Positions 24,939 through 34,902 are shown, numbered from the stretch's first letter. The stretch: DNA of 35,000 nt from Pseudoalteromonas xiamenensis (GCF_030994125.1 NZ_CP099917.1:2522501-2557500), one strand, 5' to 3'. Notes: generated by a model from the sequence alone, not told the origin. Numbers and translations: made by a program.

Positions 24939-25811
24939 ATGTTTCGTGAGCTTGCCCTTTGCCTTAGCGTCGCCGTTTTGCTCGGTTGTACTAGCACGTC
25001 AGAGTCAATTTCAGTAAACGCGGCGAAAAATACCCCATTACAAGTTGTTGAGGCTGCGGCAATTCGTTATCCAAACCAAGCGCGCAATGCGATAAGTATT
25101 ACCTTCGACGATGCGAGAGCAACGCAATTAACGGAAGGCGTTCCGTTACTTAACCAGTATCAGGTTAAAGGCACGTTTTATTTAATTCCAAACGCAGTGA
25201 GTAAACATGTCGAAGGTTGGAAGGCTGCGGCGAAAGCTGGACATGAAATAGGCAATCACTCGTCGTCTCATTTGTGTACTGGTAATTTTCAGTGGTTAAG
25301 AGACAAAAATGCGGGTTTAGAGCAGGTGGATTTAACTTGGATGGAAAAAGACATCGTAGAGGCTAATTCCTACCTTGAAACCAATCTCGGTGTCAGAATT
25401 CGCTCGTTTGCTTACCCATGTGGGCAAACCTTTGTCGGCCGGGGTGAGGCGGTCAAAAGTTATGTCCCCATCGTCGCTAAGTATTTCGACACAGGTAGAC
25501 GTTGGCTCGATGAAACAGGCAATAATCCGGGTTATGTGGATTTTGTTCAGTTAACGAGTTTGGCTATAGACGGAAAAACATTTGAACAAGTAAAGCAAAT
25601 GATAGAACAGCTTCGTGCTAACAACGCGTGGATCATTCTAACAGGCCATGATGTAGGCTTAAGCGCTCAATACACGACCGACAAACAGATGTTGACTCAA
25701 CTTTTCGGATATTTGCAGGCCCCTGAAAACGGATTTTGGTTGGGGACGGTATCTGAGGTTGCTGACCATATTCGAGCTCAGCGCACTGTGCCAAAAACCG
25801 CGATGAAATAA
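24939..25811 (+). CDS. Polysaccharide-deacetylase-family lipoprotein (NodB homology)
   Basis: A 290-residue lipoprotein with signal MFRELALCLSVAVLLGC; the lipobox LLGC puts the lipid on C17. The carbohydrate-esterase 4 motifs are in order: SITFDDA with the catalytic Asp pair (near 53-59), HEIGNHSSSH with the two metal His (about 102-111), FAYPCGQ (about 153-159) and the late ILTGHDV (about 233-239). It probably deacetylates an N-acetylated sugar polymer in the periplasm or at the outer membrane; the polymer is unknown. AAGGAG precedes the ATG. It shares a duplicated promoter region with the array but is itself single-copy. Confidence 0.9.
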   Translation: MFRELALCLSVAVLLGCTSTSESISVNAAKNTPLQVVEAAAIRYPNQARNAISITFDDARATQLTEGVPLLNQYQVKGTFYLIPNAVSKHVEGWKAAAKAGHEIGNHSSSHLCTGNFQWLRDKNAGLEQVDLTWMEKDIVEANSYLETNLGVRIRSFAYPCGQTFVGRGEAVKSYVPIVAKYFDTGRRWLDETGNNPGYVDFVQLTSLAIDGKTFEQVKQMIEQLRANNAWIILTGHDVGLSAQYTTDKQMLTQLFGYLQAPENGFWLGTVSEVADHIRAQRTVPKTAMK

Positions 25812-25893
25812 AAAATGGTGGTTTAAGGTAACTAAGAGACGAAAGTCCTGTCGATAACGCTTGAATCTCAATACTATCACCCCCACTTTGATG

Positions 25894-25921
25894 AAACGCG
25901 CAAGGATACTTACGCGTTTTT
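25894..25921 (+). terminator. Terminator after the deacetylase gene
   Basis: AAACGCG / CGCGTTT, extended inwards by AAG / CTT across one mismatch with a GATA loop, then TTTTT. Confidence 0.65.
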
Positions 25922-26037
25922 AAAGTAAAAAGCATTGAGCAAAAAACATACACCTTTGATTGGTAAAGAATCCTTTTCCCCTCAGTTGTGTTTGGCTAAT
26001 TTAATTAAAATTTAGCCTATCTTTCACTCGATATTGC

Positions 26038-26046
26038 TGATACAAT
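26038..26046 (+). promoter_or_regulatory. Extended -10 promoter of the spc operon
   Basis: TGATACAAT, an extended -10 (TG-N-TACAAT), after an AT-rich stretch; no good -35 is visible. It is the best candidate in the gap before rplN, which needs its own promoter since the S10 operon is not upstream. Confidence 0.5.
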
Positions 26047-26058
26047 TGCCCGCCCTTG

Positions 26059-26080
26059 AAAGACGAATGCTTCGTTTTTT
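26059..26080 (+). promoter_or_regulatory. Terminator-like hairpin in the rplN leader
   Basis: AAAGACGAA / TTCGTTTTT with loop TGC and one G-T wobble, ending in six T residues, just after the probable transcription start and before rplN. It could act as an attenuator for the operon, or be the terminator of upstream transcripts. Confidence 0.5.
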
Positions 26081-26154
26081 GAGTGGAAATTAATCTAAAT
26101 GCTTGGGTTTTAAACAAATTCAGGCGAGTTGTAACTACACCGGAGCTCATTAAG

Positions 26155-26523
26155 ATGATCCAAATGCAAACTCAGCTGGACGTTGCTGATAACAGCGGCG
26201 CTCGCAAAGTGCAGTGTATTAAAGTCTTAGGTGGTTCGCACCGTCGTTACGCAACGGTTGGTGACATCATTAAAGTTTCTGTTAAAGAAGCGATTCCTCG
26301 CGCTAAAGTGAAGAAAGGTGATGTACTAAACGCTGTGGTAGTGCGCACTAGAAAAGGCATTCGTCGTCCAGACGGTTCTTTGATCCGTTTCGATTCAAAC
26401 GCTGCTGTAATGCTTAACGCAAACCTTCAGCCAATCGGTACTCGTATCTTTGGCCCTGTGACTCGTGAACTACGTTCTGAAAAGTTCATGAAGATCATTT
26501 CACTAGCCCCAGAAGTACTGTAA
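26155..26523 (+). CDS. rplN: Ribosomal protein L14
   Basis: 122 residues, the usual length, starting [23 protein letters not shown]14 is a small beta-barrel protein on the subunit interface that contacts 23S rRNA near the sarcin-ricin domain. The ATG at 26155 is preceded by GGAG at nine bases; the in-frame extension to 26083 is not used. It is the first gene of the spc operon and is separated from the S10 genes in this genome. Confidence 0.97.
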   Translation: MIQMQTQLDVADNSGARKVQCIKVLGGSHRRYATVGDIIKVSVKEAIPRAKVKKGDVLNAVVVRTRKGIRRPDGSLIRFDSNAAVMLNANLQPIGTRIFGPVTRELRSEKFMKIISLAPEVL

Positions 26524-26533
26524 GGAGTCGATC

Positions 26534-26848
26534 ATGGCAGCAAAAATCCGTCGTGATGACGAAGTAATCGTACTAGCCGGTAAAGACAAAGGTAAGCGCG
26601 GTAAAGTGCTTTCAGTTGTTACTGAAACTGGTCGTGTATTCGTTGAAGGCGTAAATCTTATCAAGAAACACCAAAAGCCTGTACCACAACTACAGCAACC
26701 TGGTGGTGTCGTTGAGAAAGAAGCGTCAATCGACGTGTCAAATATCGCGATTGTTAACCCAGAAACGGGTAAAGCGGATCGTGTTGGTTTTAGATTTGAA
26801 GACGGTAAAAAAGTCCGTTTCTTCAAGTCTACTGGTAAAACTATCTAA
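26534..26848 (+). CDS. rplX: Ribosomal protein L24
   Basis: 104 residues with the KOW motif near the N-terminus ([20 protein letters not shown]). It is an early assembly protein that binds the 5' region of 23S rRNA near the exit tunnel. It lies 10 bp after rplN. Confidence 0.97.
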   Translation: MAAKIRRDDEVIVLAGKDKGKRGKVLSVVTETGRVFVEGVNLIKKHQKPVPQLQQPGGVVEKEASIDVSNIAIVNPETGKADRVGFRFEDGKKVRFFKSTGKTI

Positions 26849-26852
26849 ATAG

Positions 26853-26905
26853 TTGGAGTAGACGATGGCGAAACTGCATGAAGTGTACAAAGACAAAGTT
26901 GTTAA
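26853..26905 (+). promoter_or_regulatory. Probable S8 translational-repressor site at the rplE start
   Basis: In E. coli, S8 binds the spc mRNA across the rplE start and represses the operon. The bases around the start here (GACGATGGCGAAACTGCATGA and on) follow the E. coli sequence closely. This rests on similarity from memory; I did not fold it. Confidence 0.4.
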
Positions 26906-27404
26906 AGAACTTTTCGAAAAGTTCGGCTACAGCTCTGTCATGCAAGTCCCTCAGATCACTAAAATCACCCTTAATATGGGTGTGGGTGAAGCCCTTGCAG
27001 ACAAGAAAATTCTTGATAACGCAGTAGCGGATCTTGAAGCAATCTCTGGTCAAAAAGCGCTTATTACTAAAGCACGCAAATCAGTTGCAGGCTTTAAAGT
27101 GCGTGAAGGCTACCCTATTGGCTGTAAAGTAACCCTACGCGGCGAGCGTATGTGGGAATTCTTAGAGCGTCTAGTATTTATCGCACTACCTCGTGTACGT
27201 GACTTCCGTGGCGTAAGCGCAAAGTCATTCGACGGTCGTGGTAACTACTCTATGGGCGTACGTGAACAAATCATCTTCCCTGAAATCGATTACGATAAAG
27301 TGGATAGAGTTCGTGGTATGGATATTACTATCACTACTACAGCTAAAAATGATGATGAAGGCCGTGCGTTATTAGAAGCGTTCAACTTCCCATTCAAGAA
27401 ATAA
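26865..27404 (+). CDS. rplE: Ribosomal protein L5
   Basis: 179 residues, same as E. coli. It binds 5S rRNA and contacts P-site tRNA through the central protuberance. Recognised by [41 protein letters not shown] and the C-terminal [19 protein letters not shown]. It is preceded by GGAG and lies 16 bp from rplX. Confidence 0.97.
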   Translation: MAKLHEVYKDKVVKELFEKFGYSSVMQVPQITKITLNMGVGEALADKKILDNAVADLEAISGQKALITKARKSVAGFKVREGYPIGCKVTLRGERMWEFLERLVFIALPRVRDFRGVSAKSFDGRGNYSMGVREQIIFPEIDYDKVDRVRGMDITITTTAKNDDEGRALLEAFNFPFKK

Positions 27405-27414
27405 GGGTAGGGTT

Positions 27415-27720
27415 ATGGCAAAGAATTCAATGAAAGCACGTGAAGTAAAACGTGCAAAACTAGTAGCTCAGTTCGCTGAAAAGCGTCTAGCTCTTAAAGC
27501 TATCATTAGCGGTGTTAACACTTCTGATGAAGAACGTTGGGACGCGGTTGTTAAGCTACAATCTTTACCGCGTGATTCTGCCCCTACGCGTCAACGTAAT
27601 CGTTGTAACATCACGGGCCGCCCTCATGGTTACCTTCGCAAATTCGGTATGAGCCGTATTAAAGTTCGCGAAGCTGCTATGCGCGGTGAAATTCCTGGCC
27701 TTAAAAAGGCTTCTTGGTAA
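27415..27720 (+). CDS. rpsN: Ribosomal protein S14 (zinc-free type)
   Basis: 101 residues, the long form without the four zinc Cys; only the single Cys of [19 protein letters not shown] is left from the zinc-site region. It binds 16S rRNA in the small-subunit head. It lies 10 bp after rplE. Confidence 0.97.
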   Translation: MAKNSMKAREVKRAKLVAQFAEKRLALKAIISGVNTSDEERWDAVVKLQSLPRDSAPTRQRNRCNITGRPHGYLRKFGMSRIKVREAAMRGEIPGLKKASW

Positions 27721-27740
27721 TAGAATCACGGGAGTAAGAC

Positions 27741-28133
27741 ATGAGCTTGCAAGATCCTATTGCGGATTTGTTTACACGTATCCGTAACGGTCAGACTGCG
27801 AAGAAGGTATCAGTATCTATGCCAACTTCAAAGCTGAAAGTAGCTATCGCTAAAGTATTGAAAGATGAAGGTTATATTTCTGATTTCGCAGTAAATAGCG
27901 ATGTTAAAGCAGAATTGACTATCGAACTTAAGTACTTCGAAGGCAAAGCTGTAATCGAAAACATCCAGCGTGTTAGCCGTCCAGGTCTACGTATCTATAA
28001 GAAACGTGACGAATTACCAAAGGTAATGGGTGGTCTAGGTATCGCTATCGTATCAACTTCTAAAGGCCTGATGACTGACCGCGCTGCGCGTAAAGCCGGT
28101 GTTGGCGGTGAAATCATTGGCTTTGTAGCTTAA
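27741..28133 (+). CDS. rpsH: Ribosomal protein S8
   Basis: 130 residues. It binds helix 21 of 16S rRNA and, in E. coli, represses the spc operon. It has the conserved C-terminal [20 protein letters not shown], which carries the RNA-binding residues. The start [18 protein letters not shown] is typical. Confidence 0.97.
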   Translation: MSLQDPIADLFTRIRNGQTAKKVSVSMPTSKLKVAIAKVLKDEGYISDFAVNSDVKAELTIELKYFEGKAVIENIQRVSRPGLRIYKKRDELPKVMGGLGIAIVSTSKGLMTDRAARKAGVGGEIIGFVA

Positions 28134-28149
28134 TTCTGGAGGGGAACAC

Positions 28150-28683
28150 ATGTCTCGTATAGCGAAGGCTCCAATTAATGTTCCTGCCGGTGTTGAAGTT
28201 ACAATCAACGGCCAGGACATCAAGGTTAAAGGCAAAAACGGTGAATTGTCACGTACAATCCACGCTGCAGTTGAAGTTGCGTTAAACGACAATGTAATCA
28301 CGACTTTACCTCGTGAAGGCATCGATAACGCATGGGCACAAGCAGGTACTGCTCGCGCTCTAATCAATAACATGATCATCGGCGCAAGCAATGGTTATGA
28401 GAAGAAACTTCAGCTAGTTGGTGTTGGTTACCGTGCAGCTTCTAAGGGCAAAACATTAGATTTGACTCTTGGTTTCTCACACCCGGTAGTTTTCGAAGTA
28501 CCAGTAGGTATTACAATCGAAACACCAAGCCAAACTGAAATTCTTGTTAAAGGCGCAGATAAGCAACTAGTTGGTCAAACAGCTGCTAACATTCGTGCAT
28601 ACCGTGCTCCAGAGCCTTATAAAGGTAAAGGTGTTCGTTATTCTGACGAAAACGTGCGTCGTAAAGAAGCTAAGAAGAAGTAA
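28150..28683 (+). CDS. rplF: Ribosomal protein L6
   Basis: 177 residues, two similar alpha/beta domains. The C-terminal signature is [24 protein letters not shown]. It binds 23S rRNA near the factor-binding site. GGAGGGG lies before the ATG. Confidence 0.97.
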   Translation: MSRIAKAPINVPAGVEVTINGQDIKVKGKNGELSRTIHAAVEVALNDNVITTLPREGIDNAWAQAGTARALINNMIIGASNGYEKKLQLVGVGYRAASKGKTLDLTLGFSHPVVFEVPVGITIETPSQTEILVKGADKQLVGQTAANIRAYRAPEPYKGKGVRYSDENVRRKEAKKK

Positions 28684-28692
28684 GGTAAGACG

Positions 28693-29043
28693 ATGGATAA
28701 GAAAACAGCTCGTCTACGTCGTGCTAAGCGCAGTCGTAGAAACATTATCGAACAAGGCACAACGCGTCTTGTTATCCACCGCACGCCACGTCACATTTAC
28801 GCTCAAGTAGTAAACGTTGAGGGTAAAGTACTGGCTGCTGCTTCTACTGTTGAAAAAGCAATTGCTGAAACAGTTAAAGGCACAAGCAACGTAGCTGCAG
28901 CTCAAGCTGTAGGTAAACTAGTTGCTGAACGCGCGGCAGACAAAGGCATCGAAAAGATTGCTTTCGACCGCAGTGGCTTTAAATATCACGGCCGTGTGAA
29001 GGCGCTTGCTGATGCAGCGCGTGAAGCTGGCTTGCAATTCTAG
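28693..29043 (+). CDS. rplR: Ribosomal protein L18
   Basis: 116 residues, one shorter than in E. coli. The basic N-terminus ([17 protein letters not shown]) binds 5S rRNA and the C-terminus [24 protein letters not shown] is the family signature. With L5 it holds 5S rRNA in the large subunit. Confidence 0.97.
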   Translation: MDKKTARLRRAKRSRRNIIEQGTTRLVIHRTPRHIYAQVVNVEGKVLAAASTVEKAIAETVKGTSNVAAAQAVGKLVAERAADKGIEKIAFDRSGFKYHGRVKALADAAREAGLQF

Positions 29044-29052
29044 GAGTAGACA

Positions 29053-29559
29053 ATGGCTAACGTAGAAGCAAAAGCACAACAGCCAGAATTGGCTGAGAAG
29101 CTAATCGCGGTAAACCGTGTGTCTAAAGTGGTTAAAGGTGGTCGTATCTTTAGTTTCACTGCACTAACTGTTGTTGGTGATGGCGCAGGTAAAGTAGGTT
29201 TCGGTTACGGTAAAGCACGTGAAGTTCCAGCTGCTATTCAAAAAGCAATGGAAAAAGCGCGTCGTAACATGATTACTGTTGATCTAAACGGTCACACGCT
29301 ACAGCACCCTATCAAGGGTCGCCACGCGGGTTCTAAAGTTTACATGCAACCAGCTTCAGAAGGTACAGGTATCATCGCAGGTGGTGCGATGCGTGCAGTA
29401 CTAGAAGTTGCAGGCGTACATAACGTACTGTCAAAAGCATACGGTTCAACTAACCCGATCAACATCGTTCGCGCAACTGTATCTGCGCTAGAGAGCATGA
29501 ACTCTCCAGCTAAGATCGCAGCTAAGCGTGGTCTATCTGTTGAACAAATTCAGGGGTAA
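29053..29559 (+). CDS. rpsE: Ribosomal protein S5
   Basis: 168 residues. The N-terminal double-stranded-RNA-binding domain includes [20 protein letters not shown]. The site near [17 protein letters not shown] affects decoding accuracy and spectinomycin binding (family knowledge). No change at that site is evident by eye. Confidence 0.97.
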   Translation: MANVEAKAQQPELAEKLIAVNRVSKVVKGGRIFSFTALTVVGDGAGKVGFGYGKAREVPAAIQKAMEKARRNMITVDLNGHTLQHPIKGRHAGSKVYMQPASEGTGIIAGGAMRAVLEVAGVHNVLSKAYGSTNPINIVRATVSALESMNSPAKIAAKRGLSVEQIQG

Positions 29560-29565
29560 TTAACC

Positions 29566-29745
29566 ATGGCAAATACTGTAAAAGTGACTCAAGTAAAGAG
29601 CTCTATCGGTCGTTTACCGAAGCATAAAGCAACTTTACGCGGTCTTGGTTTACGTCGTATCAACCACACTGTTGAGCTTGAAGATACGCCAGCAGTACGC
29701 GGTATGATCAACCAAGTTTATTACATGGTTAAGGTTGAGGGGTAA
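29566..29745 (+). CDS. rpmD: Ribosomal protein L30
   Basis: 59 residues, starting [20 protein letters not shown] and ending MVKVEG. It is a small large-subunit protein that is easily missed because of its length. It sits 6 bp after rpsE and 5 bp before rplO, its standard place in the spc operon. Confidence 0.96.
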   Translation: MANTVKVTQVKSSIGRLPKHKATLRGLGLRRINHTVELEDTPAVRGMINQVYYMVKVEG

Positions 29746-29750
29746 TTCGA

Positions 29751-30185
29751 ATGCATTTGAATACACTTTCACCTGCTGTAGGTGCGAAAACTGAGAAGAA
29801 ACGTCTTGGTCGTGGTATCGGTTCTGGTCTTGGTAAGACTGCGGGCCGTGGTCACAAAGGTCAAAAGTCACGTTCAGGTTCTTCAGTTCGTTGGGGCTTT
29901 GAAGGCGGTCAAATGCCTATGCAACGCCGTCTACCTAAGTTTGGTTTCGTTTCTCGCAAGTCACTTGTGTCTGCAGAAGTAAACCTATACGAAATCGCTA
30001 AAGTTGAAGGCGATACGGTAGATCTAAACACGCTTCAAGCAGCTGGTTTGATTAAAAAGAACGTTCTGTTCGTTAAAGTTGTAAAATCTGGCGAAGTTTC
30101 ACGCGCAGTTACTGTAAAAGGTCTTAAAGTGACTAAAGGTGCTCGCGAAGCTATCGAAGCTGCCGGAGGCAAGGTAGAAGAGTAA
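29751..30185 (+). CDS. rplO: Ribosomal protein L15
   Basis: 144 residues. The Gly- and basic-rich N-terminus ([20 protein letters not shown]) reaches into the 23S rRNA, and the C-terminal domain has [14 protein letters not shown]. It acts late in large-subunit assembly. Confidence 0.97.
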   Translation: MHLNTLSPAVGAKTEKKRLGRGIGSGLGKTAGRGHKGQKSRSGSSVRWGFEGGQMPMQRRLPKFGFVSRKSLVSAEVNLYEIAKVEGDTVDLNTLQAAGLIKKNVLFVKVVKSGEVSRAVTVKGLKVTKGAREAIEAAGGKVEE

Positions 30186-30196
30186 GGAAGTACACT

Positions 30197-31525
30197 ATGG
30201 CTAAACCAGGTAAAGAAATGCAAAGTGCACAAAGTGGCCTTGCGGAATTGAAGCGCCGATTACTATTCGTATTGGGTGCGATCATTATTTACCGTCTTGG
30301 ATCATTTGTGCCAATCCCTGGTATTGACGCCGCTGTACTTGCCGAGTTCTTCGAGCAACAAAAGGGCACCATCGTTGAAATGTTTAACATGTTCAGTGGT
30401 GGTGCGCTTGAGCGTGCTTCTGTATTGGCTTTGGGTATTATGCCGTACATTTCGGCCTCGATTATCGTTCAACTTTTGACGCACATTCATCCAGCGATGA
30501 TTGAGCTGAAGAAAGAGGGCGAAGCGGGTCGCAAGAAGATAAGCCAATACACTCGTTATGGTACGCTCGTGCTTGCTACATTCCAGTCAATTGGTATTGC
30601 TACAGGCTTGCCAAACATGATGGACGGGTTAGTTGTTAACCCTGGTTTCGGTTTCTATTTCACCGCTGTGGTGAGCTTAGTAACGGGTACTATGTTCCTT
30701 ATGTGGCTGGGCGAACAAATTACAGAACGCGGTATCGGTAACGGTATTTCAGTTCTGATTTTTGTTGGTATTGTAGCTAACCTGCCGTCTGCGATTGGTT
30801 CGACAGCAGAAATGGCGCGCCAAGGTGATTTGAATGTCTTTGTGCTGTTGCTAATTGGTGTGGTTGTATTCGCAGTGACTTACTTGGTGGTGTTTTTTGA
30901 ACGTGGTCAACGTCGTATCGTCGTTAACTACGCAAAGCGTCAACAAGGTCGTCAAGTGTATGCTGCTCAAAGCACGCATTTGCCGTTGAAAGTTAACATG
31001 GCGGGTGTTATTCCACCAATCTTTGCTAGCAGTATCATTTTGTTCCCTGGTACAATAGCAAGCTGGTTCGGACAAGGTGAAGGTCCAGTTGCTGACGTTC
31101 TGTCTGCGATTTCAAGTGTGTTGACTCCTGGTCAACCGTTGTACGCGGTCGTTCTTGCAGCAGCGATTATCTTCTTCTGCTTTTTCTACACTGCGTTGGT
31201 GTTTAACCCGCGTGAGACTGCAGACAACCTGAAAAAATCAGGTGCCTTTATTCCAGGCATTCGCCCAGGTGAACAGACGTCTAAATACATTGATAAAGTG
31301 ATGACACGCCTCACATTAGCTGGAGCGTTGTATATAACCTTTATCTGTCTGGTGCCCGAGTTTATGACTATGGCATGGCAAACGCCATTCTACTTCGGCG
31401 GTACATCGGTTTTGATTATCGTTGTTGTGATCATGGACTTTATGGCACAAGTACAAACGCATATGATGACACATCAATATGAGTCTGTGCTGAAAAAAGC
31501 AAACCTTAAAGGCTATGGCCGATAA
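30197..31525 (+). CDS. secY: Preprotein translocase subunit SecY
   Basis: 442 residues with ten membrane helices, the channel of the Sec translocon with SecE and SecG. Markers are the plug-region segment [15 protein letters not shown] (about 78-92), [18 protein letters not shown] (about 107-124) and the cytoplasmic loop with [23 protein letters not shown] (about 337-360). It would export the signal-peptide-bearing array proteins of this window, among others. It is in its usual place after rplO. Confidence 0.98.
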   Translation: MAKPGKEMQSAQSGLAELKRRLLFVLGAIIIYRLGSFVPIPGIDAAVLAEFFEQQKGTIVEMFNMFSGGALERASVLALGIMPYISASIIVQLLTHIHPAMIELKKEGEAGRKKISQYTRYGTLVLATFQSIGIATGLPNMMDGLVVNPGFGFYFTAVVSLVTGTMFLMWLGEQITERGIGNGISVLIFVGIVANLPSAIGSTAEMARQGDLNVFVLLLIGVVVFAVTYLVVFFERGQRRIVVNYAKRQQGRQVYAAQSTHLPLKVNMAGVIPPIFASSIILFPGTIASWFGQGEGPVADVLSAISSVLTPGQPLYAVVLAAAIIFFCFFYTALVFNPRETADNLKKSGAFIPGIRPGEQTSKYIDKVMTRLTLAGALYITFICLVPEFMTMAWQTPFYFGGTSVLIIVVVIMDFMAQVQTHMMTHQYESVLKKANLKGYGR

Positions 31526-31548
31526 GGTCGTTTTCACGGAGTTGAGCA

Positions 31549-31662
31549 ATGAAAGTACGTGCTTCCGTTAAGAAAATCTGCCGTAACTGTAAAGTTATTA
31601 AACGTGCTGGTGTAGTACGTGTAATTTGCAGTGAGCCTAAGCACAAGCAAAGGCAAGGCTAA
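31549..31662 (+). CDS. rpmJ: Ribosomal protein L36 (zinc form)
   Basis: 37 residues, [20 protein letters not shown] and on to KHKQRQG. Zinc ligands C11, C14, C27 and H32 are all present, so this is the zinc-binding form and not the YkgO type. It is the last gene of the spc operon, 23 bp after secY. Confidence 0.96.
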   Translation: MKVRASVKKICRNCKVIKRAGVVRVICSEPKHKQRQG

Positions 31663-31674
31663 TTAAATAGACGT

Positions 31675-31708
31675 GCAGGCTGAGTATTTATACTTAGCCT
31701 GTGTTTTT
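31675..31708 (+). terminator. Terminator/attenuator between spc and alpha operons
   Basis: GCAGGCTGAGTA / TACTTAGCCTGT, a 12-bp stem with G-T wobbles and loop TTTA, followed by GTTTTT. Confidence 0.75.
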
Positions 31709-31714
31709 AACTGG

Positions 31715-31800
31715 ATTTGGTCTGCGTTTGAGTATCCTTGCGGGCTTTTCAAACTAATAGTATACCAAATCAATTTATAGGAGATGTGTTAGTGGCCCGT
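31715..31800 (+). promoter_or_regulatory. Alpha-operon leader pseudoknot (S4-binding translational control)
   Basis: The stretch GTTTGAGTATCC (31727-31738) and CGGGCTTTTCA (31741-31751), followed by the AGGAG and GTG start of rpsM, matches the E. coli alpha mRNA leader, where S4 binds a nested pseudoknot and traps the initiating ribosome. The matching parts are those that form the pseudoknot (Rfam Alpha_RBS). Conserved position, sequence and GTG start make the same control likely. Confidence 0.8.
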
Positions 31801-32148
31801 ATCGCTGGCATTAACGTTCCTGATCATAAGCATGCAGTTATCGCTTTAACTGCGATTTATGGTGTAGGTAAAACACGCGCTAAGGCTATCTTAGCTGCGA
31901 CAAATATCGCCGAAGACACAAAGATCGGCACTTTAGACGAAGCTACACTTGACATCCTTCGTGAAGAAGTTGGCAAGTACACTGTTGAAGGTGACCTTCG
32001 TCGTGAAGTTACATTGAGCATCAAGCGTCTTATGGATCTTGGTTGTTTCCGTGGCTTACGTCACCGTCGTTCGCTTCCACTACGTGGTCAGCGTACTAAG
32101 ACTAACGCGCGTACTCGTAAGGGTCCTCGCAAGCCTATCAAGAAATAA
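31792..32148 (+). CDS. rpsM: Ribosomal protein S13
   Basis: 118 residues from the GTG at 31792, the same length and start codon as in E. coli ([19 protein letters not shown]). The upstream reading from 31738 runs through the control leader and is rejected. AGGAG lies eight bases upstream. The basic C-terminal tail ([15 protein letters not shown]) contacts tRNA in the head. It is the first gene of the alpha operon. Confidence 0.96.
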   Translation: MARIAGINVPDHKHAVIALTAIYGVGKTRAKAILAATNIAEDTKIGTLDEATLDILREEVGKYTVEGDLRREVTLSIKRLMDLGCFRGLRHRRSLPLRGQRTKTNARTRKGPRKPIKK

Positions 32149-32161
32149 GGTGGGGTAAGTT

Positions 32162-32548
32162 ATGGCTAAAGCACCAATTCGTCGTAAAAAGGTCAAAAAG
32201 CAAGTTGCTGACGGTATGGCACACGTCCATGCGTCATTCAACAACACTATTGTGACCATCACTGACCGTCAAGGTAATGCTCTTTCTTGGGCGACTGCAG
32301 GTGGTTCTGGTTTCCGCGGTTCTCGTAAGTCTACTCCGTTCGCTGCGCAGGTTGCTGCTGAGCGTGCAGGTGCAGTTGCACAAGAGTACGGTCTTAAGAA
32401 CCTAGAAGTATTCATTAAAGGTCCAGGTCCAGGCCGTGAGTCTGCTGTTCGTGCATTGAATGCTGCTGGTTTCCGTATCACTAACATCACTGACGTGACG
32501 CCAATCCCACATAATGGTTGTCGTCCACCGAAGAAACGTCGCGTATAA
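32162..32548 (+). CDS. rpsK: Ribosomal protein S11
   Basis: 128 residues; forms part of the small-subunit platform. It has [19 protein letters not shown] and the C-terminal [18 protein letters not shown] signature. It lies 13 bp after rpsM. Confidence 0.97.
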   Translation: MAKAPIRRKKVKKQVADGMAHVHASFNNTIVTITDRQGNALSWATAGGSGFRGSRKSTPFAAQVAAERAGAVAQEYGLKNLEVFIKGPGPGRESAVRALNAAGFRITNITDVTPIPHNGCRPPKKRRV

Positions 32549-32568
32549 CATAGGTTAGGAGAAAGAAC

Positions 32569-33189
32569 ATGGCAAGATATTTGGGCCCTAAGCTCAAGCT
32601 AAGTCGTCGTGAAGGTACTGACCTGTTCCTTAAAAGCGGCGTAAGAGCAATTGACTCTAAGTGTAAACTTGAAACTGCTCCTGGTCAGCACGGTGCTCGT
32701 AAGGGTCGCCTATCTGACTACGGTCTGCAACTACGTGAAAAGCAAAAAGTACGTCGTATTTACGGTGTGCTAGAAAAGCAATTCCGTAACTACTACAAAG
32801 AAGCTGCTCGCCTTAAAGGTAACACAGGTGAAAACCTATTACAGCTTCTAGAGCAACGTTTAGACAATGTTGTATATCGCATGGGTTTTGCAAGCACACG
32901 TGCTGAAGCACGTCAGCTAGTAAGCCACAAAGCGATTATGGTTAATGGTCGTGTTGTGAACGTACCTTCTTACACTATTACTCCAGAAGATGTAGTTGTA
33001 GTTCGTGAGAAGTCTAAGAAACAAGCGCGTATCATCGCTGCTCTAGAGTTGGCTGAGCAACGTGAAAAGCCAACTTGGATTGAAGTTGACGGTAGCAAAA
33101 TGGAAGGTACTTTCAAGCGCCTACCAGAGCGTTCAGATCTGTCTGCGGACATTAACGAACAACTAATCGTCGAACTTTACTCGAAGTAA
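32569..33189 (+). CDS. rpsD: Ribosomal protein S4 (zinc-free type)
   Basis: 206 residues, as in E. coli. It nucleates small-subunit assembly, represses the alpha operon, and its S4 RNA-binding domain is around 95-160 ([35 protein letters not shown]). The N-terminus lacks the zinc Cys cluster. Its control target is the leader at 31715-31800. Confidence 0.97.
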   Translation: MARYLGPKLKLSRREGTDLFLKSGVRAIDSKCKLETAPGQHGARKGRLSDYGLQLREKQKVRRIYGVLEKQFRNYYKEAARLKGNTGENLLQLLEQRLDNVVYRMGFASTRAEARQLVSHKAIMVNGRVVNVPSYTITPEDVVVVREKSKKQARIIAALELAEQREKPTWIEVDGSKMEGTFKRLPERSDLSADINEQLIVELYSK

Positions 33190-33213
33190 AGTTAAGAGTT
33201 AAGAGAGGATAAC

Positions 33214-34200
33214 ATGCAGGGTTCTGTAACCGAATTCCTAAAGCCAAGGTTAGTCGAGATTGAAGCAGTAAGTCCATCACGTTCTAAAGTTGTTTTAGAA
33301 CCGTTGGAGCGTGGCTTTGGTCACACGCTAGGTAACGCGTTACGTCGTATCCTACTTTCGTCAATGCCAGGTTGTGCAGTGACTGAAGTGGAAATCGATG
33401 GTGTGTTGCACGAGTACAGCGCGAAAGAAGGCGTACAAGAAGACATCATTGAAATTCTGTTAAACCTTAAAGGTCTGGCAGTATCTCTAGAAGGTAAAGA
33501 TGAAGTTTTCCTTACCCTGACTAAATCTGGCCTAGGCCCTGTGACTGCGGCTGACATCCAGCACGATGGTGATGTTACTATCGCTAACCCAGAGCACGTT
33601 ATTTGCCATTTAACAGCAGATAACGCTGAGATCAGCATGCGCATTCGTGTACAGCGTGGTCGTGGTTATGTGCCAGCGTCAAGCCGCTTATCCTCTGATG
33701 ACGATGAGCGTCCAATCGGCCGTCTGTTGCTTGATGCATCATTCAGCCCGGTTGAGCGTATTGCGTACTCGGTTGAGTCAGCTCGTGTTGAGCAGCGTAC
33801 AGATTTAGACAAGTTAATCATTGATATGGAGACTAACGGTACTTTGGATCCTGAAGAAGCGATCCGCCGTGCGTCAACTATCCTAGCTGAGCAGCTAGAA
33901 GCGTTCGTAGATTTACGTGACGTTTCTGAGCCAGAAGCGAAAGAAGAGAAGCCTGAATTCGATCCTATTCTGCTTCGTCCAGTTGATGATCTTGAGCTGA
34001 CTGTTCGTTCTGCAAACTGTCTGAAAGCCGAGCAAATTCAATATATTGGTGACTTAGTACAACGTACCGAAGTAGAGCTTCTTAAAACGCCAAACCTTGG
34101 TAAGAAGTCTCTAACTGAGATCAAAGACGTACTAGCTTCACGTGGTCTTTCTCTGGGCATGCGCCTAGAAAACTGGCCACCTGCAAGTCTAGCTGAGTAA
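33214..34200 (+). CDS. rpoA: RNA polymerase alpha subunit
   Basis: 328 residues. The N-terminal dimerisation domain is about 1-233 ([26 protein letters not shown]), then an acidic linker ([13 protein letters not shown]) and the C-terminal domain (about 248-328), which binds UP elements and activators. In [20 protein letters not shown] the Arg matching E. coli R265 is kept. Confidence 0.98.
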   Translation: MQGSVTEFLKPRLVEIEAVSPSRSKVVLEPLERGFGHTLGNALRRILLSSMPGCAVTEVEIDGVLHEYSAKEGVQEDIIEILLNLKGLAVSLEGKDEVFLTLTKSGLGPVTAADIQHDGDVTIANPEHVICHLTADNAEISMRIRVQRGRGYVPASSRLSSDDDERPIGRLLLDASFSPVERIAYSVESARVEQRTDLDKLIIDMETNGTLDPEEAIRRASTILAEQLEAFVDLRDVSEPEAKEEKPEFDPILLRPVDDLELTVRSANCLKAEQIQYIGDLVQRTEVELLKTPNLGKKSLTEIKDVLASRGLSLGMRLENWPPASLAE

Positions 34201-34227
34201 TCTAAGTTACTGTATTAGTTTAGTTAG

Positions 34228-34635
<408 letters not shown>

Positions 34636-34656
34636 GTCTATATAGACACATAAAAA

Positions 34657-34678
34657 GCCGAGCTAAGCTCGGCTTTTT
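34657..34678 (+). terminator. Terminator of the alpha operon
   Basis: GCCGAGC-TAA-GCTCGGC with flanking AAAAA and TTTTT. It is a strong intrinsic terminator. Confidence 0.95.
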
Positions 34679-34714
34679 GTTTACAAGCGATTTGTTTTAA
34701 GCGTAATACTGCTC

Positions 34715-34791
34715 TTCTATCTTCTATCTTCTATCTTCTATCTTCTATCTTCTATCTTCTATCTTCTATCTTCTATCTTCTATCTTCTATC
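34715..34791. repeat. Heptanucleotide tandem repeat, 11 perfect copies of TTCTATC
   Basis: 77 bp of uninterrupted TTCTATC units (GATAGAA on the other strand), 37 bp after the alpha terminator. A partial match (ATTCTATC) occurs again at about 34801-34808. The lack of any change between units suggests recent slippage, with copy number likely to vary between strains. Confidence 0.97.
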
Positions 34792-34902
34792 TAATTATGA
34801 ATTCTATCGCATAAGGCTGATTGTAAGGCTTAGCCAATACATTTCTAGTTTGCACTTCGTCTCTCATCTATATAGACGTGTCTATAGGGATCAAACAACT
34901 CC

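Larger units (their letters stand above)
25812..26154. other. 343-bp non-coding region before the spc operon
   Basis: It holds the deacetylase terminator, an AT-rich stretch, a probable promoter and a leader hairpin for rplN. No gene is visible. rpsQ, rpmC, rplP and the other S10-operon genes that normally precede rplN are not here. Confidence 0.75.

Noticed and set aside
24802..25017. 71-residue frame over the deacetylase start
   Set aside because: Overlaps the promoter region and signal sequence of the real gene in another frame.
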